Position numbers and translations under genes: made by a program. Positions 31,150 through 36,628 of a stretch of DNA of 36,628 nucleotides are shown here, one piece after another. Each line of letters opens with the position of its first letter. Within the stretch, counting starts at the first letter, position 1. Source of the DNA: DATELY01 sp035276085 (GTDB taxonomy: Bacteria; Pseudomonadota; Gammaproteobacteria; Steroidobacterales; Steroidobacteraceae). The notes beneath the pieces were generated by a model. It had not been told where the DNA came from. It searched no databases and saw only the letters and a list, made by a program, of their open reading frames with translations. The DNA is taken from positions 1-36,628 of the forward strand of contig DATELY010000117.1 of assembly GCA_035276085.1 (NCBI GenBank), given 5' to 3'.

Positions 31150-32034
31150 TTACAACCAGTACACGAAAATGAACAGGCCCAGCCACACGACGTCGACGAA
31201 ATGCCAGTACCAGGCAACGCCTTCGAATGCGAAGTGATGAGTGGGCGTGAAGTGCCCCTTCAAGCAACGTAACCAGATGACCGTCAACATGATGGCGCCG
31301 ACGGTCACGTGGAAGCCGTGGAAGCCGGTGAGCATGAAGAATGTCGAGCCATAGATGCCGGTCGACAGCTTGAGGTTGTACTCGTGGTAAGCCTCGATGT
31401 ACTCGTGTGCCTGGAGGTACACGAACGAAAAGCCCAGCAGGAACGTGGCCGCCAGGAAAATGTTGAGTACGGTGCGATTGCCGGCCTTCAACGCATGGTG
31501 CGCGATGGTGACCGTCACACCCGATGTCAGCAGGATCGCCGTGTTGATTGCCGGCAAACCGAACGCCGGAATGGTTTCGAATTCACCGCCGACGCGCTGC
31601 GGACCGTTGCTCGGCCAGGCCGGTTCGAAGTTGTTCCACAGGAAGTGATGCGTCAGCACCTTCACGCCTTCGCCGCCGAGCCAGGGAATCGAGTACTGGC
31701 GCACATACCATAGCGCCCCGAAGAACGCGGCGAAGAACATGACCTCGGAGAAGATGAACCACATCATGCCCATGCGGAAAGAGCGGTCCACGGCAGCGTT
31801 GTACATCCGCCCTTCGCTCTCCATGGCCACGTTGCTGAACCAGCCGATGAACATGATGGTGAGCAGCGTCAGGCCCGCAGCCATGATCCACGGACCCGCC
31901 GAGCCCTCGTTCAACCACGTGGCTGCGCCGCCGACGGTGGCGAACAACGCGACCGATCCAACGATGGGCCAGGGACTGCCATGCGGGACGTAATACTTGT
32001 CCACTGCGGCGTGAGAATGTTCTGCGTGAGCCAT
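31150..32034 (-). CDS. ctaE: Cytochrome c oxidase subunit III
   Basis: 294 residues, seven membrane helices. Motifs are FIFSEVMFFAAFFGALW, HEYIEAYHEYNLKLSTGIYGSTFFMLTGFHGFHV and the C-terminal HFAFEGVAWYWHFVDVVWLGLFIFVYWL. Core subunit of the aa3-type oxidase. The 5' side is hairpin 32053-32207, and its stop touches hairpin 31061-31149. Confidence 0.97.
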   Translation of the reverse strand: MAHAEHSHAAVDKYYVPHGSPWPIVGSVALFATVGGAATWLNEGSAGPWIMAAGLTLLTIMFIGWFSNVAMESEGRMYNAAVDRSFRMGMMWFIFSEVMFFAAFFGALWYVRQYSIPWLGGEGVKVLTHHFLWNNFEPAWPSNGPQRVGGEFETIPAFGLPAINTAILLTSGVTVTIAHHALKAGNRTVLNIFLAATFLLGFSFVYLQAHEYIEAYHEYNLKLSTGIYGSTFFMLTGFHGFHVTVGAIMLTVIWLRCLKGHFTPTHHFAFEGVAWYWHFVDVVWLGLFIFVYWL

Positions 32035-32052
32035 GCGAGTCCTCGAGAAGAA

Positions 32053-32207
32053 GCGGTTGGCGGTTGGCAGTCAGCGGTTGGTCAGACAGAACACGACCAG
32101 CGCAAATCCAACCCTCTGTTCATCATTACAATCAAAGAACCGTCACTGGTTAACGGCAGGCGCGCGGTCCGTTTCCGAACCAACCGCCAACCGCTAACCA
32201 CTAACCG
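32053..32207. repeat. Heptamer hairpin between ctaG and ctaE (site H)
   Basis: Left arm: five heptamers (32053-32087), three of them GCGGTTG. Right arm: CCAACCG twice, then CTAACCA and CTAACCG (32180-32207). The words are complementary (GCGGTTG/CAACCGC). The ctaG TAG stop (32201-32203) is within the right arm. The loop of about 90 nt is the longest among the oxidase-cluster sites and could hold a promoter. GCGGTTG is shared with site A. The left arm stops 18 bp before the ctaE ATG. Confidence 0.85.
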
Positions 32208-32755
32208 CTCTTTCCCCCCACGGCGTCGTACATCGAATACGCCAGCGTCAATCGATCCACGTTCTGCGGCAACGCGGGGTCGATCAGGAATCGCACCACC
32301 AATTCACGTTCCTGGTTCGGTCCGAACGGTTGCGGCGTGAAGCAGAAGCATTCGGCCTTGCGCAGATAGCGTGTCGCACTCGAAGGCGCGATGCTCGGTA
32401 CGGCCTGGGCCACCATCGCCGTATCCCGCAGATTCTTTGCTTCGAACCGCGCTTCGTAGAACTTGCCGGGATGCACTTGAATCTGGCTCTGTCGCGGCAC
32501 GAACTGCCACGCGCCCACGGTCGGCGCCGAAGACATGAACTCGATGGTGACCGTACGCCCCATTACGGGTGCTTCGGTAGCGGCGCTCGCCACCAGGAGC
32601 TTCGACCGATCGCCGTAACCCGTGACGTCGCAGATCACGTTGTAGAGCGGCACGAGCGCGAAGCCGAAGGCGAGGCTGCCCAACGCGAAGAGCCACAGGC
32701 CACCTGTGAGCCTGCGGTTCGCGCGGCGCCGCTCCTGGCTGTCGCCTGTGCTCAA
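32201..32755 (-). CDS. ctaG: Cytochrome c oxidase assembly protein CtaG (Cox11)
   Basis: Copper chaperone for the CuB site of subunit I. One N-terminal membrane helix (about 19-36) leads into PLYNVICDVTGYGDRS; the copper motif CFCFTPQ is near the C-terminus. The best start is a TTG at 32755 with GGAGAG ending 5 bp upstream. It overlaps the preceding small gene as TTGA and gives 184 residues. A GTG at 32824 is in frame but would overlap that gene by about 70 bp. The stop is embedded in hairpin 32053-32207. Confidence 0.93.
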   Translation of the reverse strand: MSTGDSQERRRANRRLTGGLWLFALGSLAFGFALVPLYNVICDVTGYGDRSKLLVASAATEAPVMGRTVTIEFMSSAPTVGAWQFVPRQSQIQVHPGKFYEARFEAKNLRDTAMVAQAVPSIAPSSATRYLRKAECFCFTPQPFGPNQERELVVRFLIDPALPQNVDRLTLAYSMYDAVGGKSG

Positions 32756-32880
32756 TGCGCTCTCCAGATGCTCATGGCGATGAAGCCCAGATAGAACGCA
32801 ACCGCAAGCGCCACCAGCCACCACACATTGCGACGGATGCGGCGCTTGCGTTGCTCATCGCTCACAGGAACGGAGCTCAT
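32752..32880 (-). CDS. Cytochrome oxidase small assembly protein
   Basis: A 42-residue protein: MSSVPVSDEQ, a basic stretch (RKRRIRRN) and one membrane helix (WWLVALAVAFYLGFIAMSIW). It starts 4 bp after the ctaD stop and overlaps the ctaG start. A single-helix protein of this form is annotated between subunit I and CtaG in many proteobacterial cox clusters as the cytochrome oxidase small assembly protein; its mechanism is unknown. It is easily missed for its size. Confidence 0.85.
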   Translation of the reverse strand: MSSVPVSDEQRKRRIRRNVWWLVALAVAFYLGFIAMSIWRAH

Positions 32881-32884
32881 CGTC

Positions 32885-34492
32885 TTACTTCACGTCCGGT
32901 GCGACTTCGAAGCTGTGGTACGGCGGTGGCGAGCTCAGCGTCCACTCCAGGCCGCGCGGCTCGCCGCCGTCCCACACCTTGGCGGTTGCCCGCACACCGC
33001 CGCGGATCGACTGCACGATCAACGCGAGCAATAGCAGCTGCGACAAGCCGAAGCCGAACGCGCCGATCGACGACACCATGTTCCAGTCGGCGAACTGCGT
33101 GGAGTAGTCCGGGATACGGCGCGGCATGCCCGCCAGACCCAGGAAATGCTGCGGGAAGAACAGTACGTTCACGAAGATGGCCGACAGCCAGAAGTGCGTC
33201 TTCGCGAGCTTCATGTTGTACATGTGCCCGGTCCACTTCGGCAGCCAGTAGTACACCGCCGCCATGATCGAGAAGATGGCGCCGGGGACCAGCACATAGT
33301 GGAAGTGAGCCACCACGAAGTACGTGTCGTGATACTGGAAGTCCGCCGGCACGATCGCGAGCATCAGACCGGAGAAGCCGCCGATCGTGAACAGGAACAG
33401 GAAGGCCAGCGAGAAGAGCATCGGCGGCTCGAAGCTGATCGAGCCCTGCCACAGTGTCGCCGTCCAGTTGAACACCTTCACTCCCGTCGGCACGGCGATC
33501 AGCATCGTGGAGAGCATGAAGAACAGCTGACCCGCGAGCGGCATGCCCACCGTGAACATGTGGTGCGCCCACACGATGAAGGACAGGAAGGCGATCGACG
33601 CGGTGGCGTAGACCATCGCGTCATAGCCGAAGAGCGGCTTGCGCGCGAAGGTCGGGATGATCTCCGAGACGATCCCGAAGGCCGGCAGAATCATGATGTA
33701 CACCTCTGGATGTCCGAAGAACCAGAAGATGTGTTGGAACATCACCGGATCACCGCCGCCGGCTGCTTGGAAGAAGGTCGTGCCGAAGAAGTGGTCGGTG
33801 AGCAGCATCGTCACGGCGCCGGCGAGCACGGGCATGACGGCGATCAACAGATAGGCCGTGATGAGCCAGGTCCACACGAACAGCGGCATCTTGAGCAGGC
33901 TCATGCCCGGCGCGCGCATGTTCATGATCGTTACGATGACGTTGATGGCGCCCATGATCGAGGACGCGCCCATCAGGTGGATCGCGAAGATCATGAGAGG
34001 CATGGCGTTGCCCAGCTGCATCGAAAGCGGCGGATACATCGTCCAGCCGCCGCCAGGCGCGCCGCCTTCGACGAACAACGTCGACAACAACAGGGTGAAG
34101 GCGAACGGCAGGATCCAGAAGCTGAAGTTGTTCATGCGCGGCAGCGCCATGTCGGGCGCGCCCACTTGCAACGGGATCATCCAGTTCGCCAATCCCACGA
34201 ACGCCGGCATCACCGCGCCGAAGATCATGATCAGCGCGTGCATGGTCGTCATCGTGTTGAAGAACTGCGGATCGACGAGCTGCAGGCCCGGCTTGAACAA
34301 CTCGGCGCGGATGACCATCGCCATCGCCCCGCCGATGAAGAACATCGTGAGGCTGAACAACAGGTACATCGTGCCGATGTCTTTGTGATTCGTCGCGAAG
34401 ATCCAGCGGCCGATGCCCTTGGCCGGACCATGATGGTCGTGATCGTGGTGGTGATCCGCTGCGTGCGTCGTGTGTGTATGTGCTGTGCTCAT
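32885..34492 (-). CDS. ctaD: Cytochrome c oxidase subunit I
   Basis: 535 residues, twelve membrane helices. Heme-copper core: low-spin heme ligand in TTMHALIMIFGAVMP, CuB/His-Tyr in WFFGHPEVYIMILPAFG (A1-type), HHMFTVGM, and heme ligands in DTYFVVAHFHYVLV. It has a His-rich N-terminal extension (residues 4-21, HTHTTHAADHHHDHDHHG) that is not part of the catalytic core. It lies between ctaC (7 bp) and the small assembly gene (4 bp). Confidence 0.98.
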   Translation of the reverse strand: MSTAHTHTTHAADHHHDHDHHGPAKGIGRWIFATNHKDIGTMYLLFSLTMFFIGGAMAMVIRAELFKPGLQLVDPQFFNTMTTMHALIMIFGAVMPAFVGLANWMIPLQVGAPDMALPRMNNFSFWILPFAFTLLLSTLFVEGGAPGGGWTMYPPLSMQLGNAMPLMIFAIHLMGASSIMGAINVIVTIMNMRAPGMSLLKMPLFVWTWLITAYLLIAVMPVLAGAVTMLLTDHFFGTTFFQAAGGGDPVMFQHIFWFFGHPEVYIMILPAFGIVSEIIPTFARKPLFGYDAMVYATASIAFLSFIVWAHHMFTVGMPLAGQLFFMLSTMLIAVPTGVKVFNWTATLWQGSISFEPPMLFSLAFLFLFTIGGFSGLMLAIVPADFQYHDTYFVVAHFHYVLVPGAIFSIMAAVYYWLPKWTGHMYNMKLAKTHFWLSAIFVNVLFFPQHFLGLAGMPRRIPDYSTQFADWNMVSSIGAFGFGLSQLLLLALIVQSIRGGVRATAKVWDGGEPRGLEWTLSSPPPYHSFEVAPDVK

Positions 34493-34499
34493 CGTCGAA

Positions 34500-35366
34500 T
34501 TACTCCGCTGTGCTCGCTGCGGCTGCCACGGTTGCTACGGCGCCGTTCGAAGTACCTGAGGCTTGGGCAAGGGCTGTCTGCGACTGCTGCTGATCAGCGA
34601 GCCACGCCTGGTACTCTTCTTTGGACTTCACCTCCACCACGACCGGCATGAAGCCGTGATCGCGGCCGCACAGTTCAGCGCACTGGCCGCGGTAGACACC
34701 GGGCTTCTCGGCGTTGAACCACAGTTCGTTGATGAAGCCGGGAATCGCGTCCTTCTTCATGCCGAAGGCCGGTACCCACCAGGCGTGGATGACATCGCCT
34801 CCGGTGAGCAGGACCCGCACCTTCGTGTTCGCCGGGACGACCAGCGGGCGATCCACATCCAGCAGGTAGTGGTCGATCTTGTTCACGTCGACGCCGGATC
34901 TGAGCTGGCGTGCGCGGTCGTGCTCGCGCGACAACGTCGAGAAAAACGACACATTCTGATCCACGTACTCGTACTGCCACTTCCACTGGTAGCCCGTGAT
35001 TTTCACGGTCAGCTCGGAGTCGCGGGTGTCTTCGATCTTGATGAGCGTTTCGGCCGCGGGAACGGCCATGCCCACGAGGATGGCGATCGGGATGATGGTC
35101 CAGATGATTTCGGTGTTGGTGCTGTGGTCCCACCGTGCCGCCACCGCACCCTCGGAGTGCCGGAACTTCACGAGCGAGTAGATCATCGCGCCGAAGACCA
35201 CCGCGGCGATGATCACGCACACCCAGAAGATCAACATGTGGAGGTGATGGATGTCGCGGCTGAGCGCGGTCACGCCGAGCGGCATGTTGAGCTCCCATGC
35301 GGCGAACGCCGGGCTCGCCAGCAACGCCGCTACCGCCGCGGCTGTGTACGTTCCGATCTTCGACAT
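34500..35366 (-). CDS. ctaC: Cytochrome c oxidase subunit II
   Basis: 288 residues from the ATG at 35366: signal peptide (MSKIGTYTAAAVAALLASPAFA), two membrane helices (about 45-65 and 85-105) and a cupredoxin domain. The CuA site is complete: GGDVIHAWWVP and CAELCGRDHGFM. YQWKWQYEY is the aromatic electron-entry segment. No C-terminal cytochrome c domain; the tail is Ala/Gln/Ser-rich. Upstream in-frame ATG (35375) and GTG (35384) are possible but push the signal peptide inward. First structural gene of the oxidase operon. Confidence 0.96.
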   Translation of the reverse strand: MSKIGTYTAAAVAALLASPAFAAWELNMPLGVTALSRDIHHLHMLIFWVCVIIAAVVFGAMIYSLVKFRHSEGAVAARWDHSTNTEIIWTIIPIAILVGMAVPAAETLIKIEDTRDSELTVKITGYQWKWQYEYVDQNVSFFSTLSREHDRARQLRSGVDVNKIDHYLLDVDRPLVVPANTKVRVLLTGGDVIHAWWVPAFGMKKDAIPGFINELWFNAEKPGVYRGQCAELCGRDHGFMPVVVEVKSKEEYQAWLADQQQSQTALAQASGTSNGAVATVAAAASTAE

Positions 35367-35484
35367 TGGCACCATTGCTCCCACAAGTTGATAGTCATCG
35401 CTCGACCGCCCTCGAGGTCGAATGACGACGAATGCACGCGTTGCTATCCCATGCGTCGCACGCAGTTGTGCCCCACGACTCAGT

Positions 35485-36015
35485 TCATCTGAGCGCGGGG
35501 GACTCGTTCACACTGCCGACCAGTTGCTTAAGCCGCCGCGCGAAAGCCCGGCGCTCGTCTTCCGTCAGGAACCGGCCCACTTCGCACGCCCGGCCGTGCG
35601 ACTCGATGAGTAGTCTGCTCGGATGGAGTACCGCGTGCGGGGCGCGCAGTGTAACCCTCGCCCAGTGACGTGCAAATACGGTGCTGCAAGAACCCGTTGG
35701 ATCGCACAGTTCGATTCGGATCGAGTCCGCGTCGACATTGATGGTTTCGCTGATGTGGGCGGCCCGCATCGACGATTTCAATGCCCACACCAGGAGTCCC
35801 ACTTCGAGTCCCGCAAAGGGCAGCACGGGCCAGAAGCCCTGCGCAGCAAAAAATCCGGCAACCGCAAACGTCGTGCCCCCGATCGACCATAAGAAGCGGC
35901 GCGCTCCTGCGGGCGTCAACGAGCAACGAGGTCGCAGCACGAAGCGATACCCGCCATCGGGCAACCGCTCCGACAGGGTCGTGCCCGGCGCTAACAAAGA
36001 CGCATCTACGGCCAT
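35485..36015 (-). CDS. DUF2244 domain-containing membrane protein
   Basis: 176 residues: two membrane helices close together (about 40-60 and 64-82), then a soluble domain. Segments FWPVLPFAGLEVGLLVWALKSSMRAAHISETI, RIELCDPTG and RLLIESHGRACEVGRFLTEDERRAFARRLKQ fit DUF2244. The function is unknown; genes of this family often stand beside ctaC. It is separated from ctaC by 118 bp. Confidence 0.83.
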   Translation of the reverse strand: MAVDASLLAPGTTLSERLPDGGYRFVLRPRCSLTPAGARRFLWSIGGTTFAVAGFFAAQGFWPVLPFAGLEVGLLVWALKSSMRAAHISETINVDADSIRIELCDPTGSCSTVFARHWARVTLRAPHAVLHPSRLLIESHGRACEVGRFLTEDERRAFARRLKQLVGSVNESPALR

Positions 36016-36179
36016 CGTCCCCCCTGCATCTCGCCTCGGTGCCCAAACCCAAGCGCTGAGCGCTGCGACAGGTTTCGGCAGGCAGCGAGAATGCCTCGCT
36101 TTCAGAAAGAAAAACTATGCGGCGAACGGACTACAAGCCAATGAACCCCCAGGCCGATAAACTTAAACTTGATCCGCCG
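36016..36179 (-). promoter_or_regulatory. bioC-DUF2244 gap with terminator-like stem and promoter-like boxes
   Basis: 164 bp. On the minus strand TTGGCT (36136-36141) and CATAGT (36114-36119) stand 16 bp apart, each four of six matches to sigma-70 boxes. AGCGAG/CTCGCT (36085-36101) is a 6-bp stem downstream of them. This is the most likely start point for DUF2244 and perhaps the oxidase operon, but the match is weak. Confidence 0.3.
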
Positions 36180-36628
36180 TCATTGCCGGCGGCCGATCCG
36201 TTCCAGCGGCACGCGCACTTCTCCATCCACCCGGGTCGGGCGCTGCACGCTCCAGGCATGTCCATACACCACTTCAACGGTTACGGGCACAGCGCCATCG
36301 GCGCGTTCCAACGCGTGGTACCCGGACGTCAACCGTTGCGCCTTGGCCCGCGAGCCGAGACCCCGCGGGCGACCCGACGCCACATTCGTGAGCCCGAGCT
36401 GGCGGAATTCGCGCACCAAATGCTCCACGGTGGGATAGGTGATCGTCACGGTCTCCACATCCATGACCGGATCCGAAAAGCCCGCGCGGACCAATGCATC
36501 CCCGACATCGTGCATGTCCATGAAGCTGTGGACGTGCACCGCGGCATCGAGAGTGCGCCAGAGCCGGCGCAACTCGGCCGCCGTGTCGGGACCGAGGCTG
36601 CTGAAAGAGAAGAGTCCGCCCGGCCGCA
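36180..36628 (-). CDS. bioC: Malonyl-ACP O-methyltransferase BioC, C-terminal part
   Basis: The open frame runs off the right edge; about 149 residues are seen. GGLFSFSSLGPDTAAELRRLW, FMDMHDVGDALVRAGFSDPVMDVE, then GRPRGLGSRAKAQ and VTVEVVYGHAW match the C-terminal half of BioC, which methylates malonyl-ACP to start biotin synthesis. The SAM-binding N-terminus lies outside the window. Confidence 0.9.
   Translation of the reverse strand, partial: RPGGLFSFSSLGPDTAAELRRLWRTLDAAVHVHSFMDMHDVGDALVRAGFSDPVMDVETVTITYPTVEHLVREFRQLGLTNVASGRPRGLGSRAKAQRLTSGYHALERADGAVPVTVEVVYGHAWSVQRPTRVDGEVRVPLERIGRRQ

Noticed and set aside
178..32207. Word hairpins as ordinary Rho-independent terminators
   Set aside because: None has a U-run after the stem on the transcript, several lie inside one operon, and the tandem-word structure is not needed for a terminator. 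Partial termination is still possible.

Overview
The window is chromosomal DNA of a GC-rich gammaproteobacterium. Three blocks point there: the yibN-grxC-secB-gpsA / envC neighbourhood (as in E. coli), a PBP1b gene followed directly by a TPR lipoprotein of the LpoP type (as in Pseudomonas), and a long aa3-type cytochrome oxidase cluster with the Pseudomonas/Xanthomonas gene set. A place near the Xanthomonadales/Nevskiales/Steroidobacter lineages is my inference. I see no rRNA, tRNA, phage, IS or CRISPR.

Layout. 1-181 is the 3' end of trmL. 309-2637 (minus) is yibN-grxC-secB-gpsA: sulfur/redox, export chaperone and glycerophospholipid synthesis. 2770-8815 (plus) is envC, a GAF-GGDEF-EAL protein, the carboxyl-terminal protease ctpA and a membrane GGDEF protein. 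Both GGDEF domains have lost catalytic residues, while the EAL domain looks intact. 8995-10002 holds small genes: a His-rich SEC-C protein, a MAPEG protein and a holin-like 4-TM protein. 10118-16963 (minus) is a tatABC cluster running directly into a peptide module: POT transporter, M2 dipeptidyl carboxypeptidase, then an OPT transporter. 17142-23558 (minus) holds trkA, trkH, mrcB (PBP1b), lpoP and dtd. 23683-27062 is uvrD and a double-VanZ membrane protein. 27129-35366 (minus) is the cytochrome c oxidase operon: ctaC, ctaD, a 42-residue assembly protein, ctaG, ctaE, DUF2909, SURF1, a SCO-like protein, ctaA and cyoE. Upstream of it are a DUF2244 gene and the 3' part of bioC.

The most unusual signal is not a gene. 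At nine gene junctions (about 178-312, 17598-17688, 22030-22115, 23559-23682, 27063-27171, 29291-29390, 30757-30853, 31061-31149, 32053-32207) the intergenic DNA is built from short words in exact tandem register. The words are heptamers at seven sites and octamers at two. They usually form two opposed arms around a short loop, with CCAGA/TCTGG-like sequence at the loop edges at most sites. The word differs from site to site (CCGTNNN, CCCCNNN, CCAACCG, CCAGNNNN), but the layout is kept. In minus-strand genes the G-rich arm begins at, or inside, the upstream stop codon. The C-rich arm often ends at the downstream ATG, leaving no obvious Shine-Dalgarno sequence. Five of the nine lie inside the oxidase cluster, so simple termination is unlikely to be their only role. 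Three other repeats are unrelated to these: a 164-bp nested palindrome (8813-8976), a C/G-rich repeat that has become the 3' end of the OPT gene, and a REP-like pair upstream of that gene.
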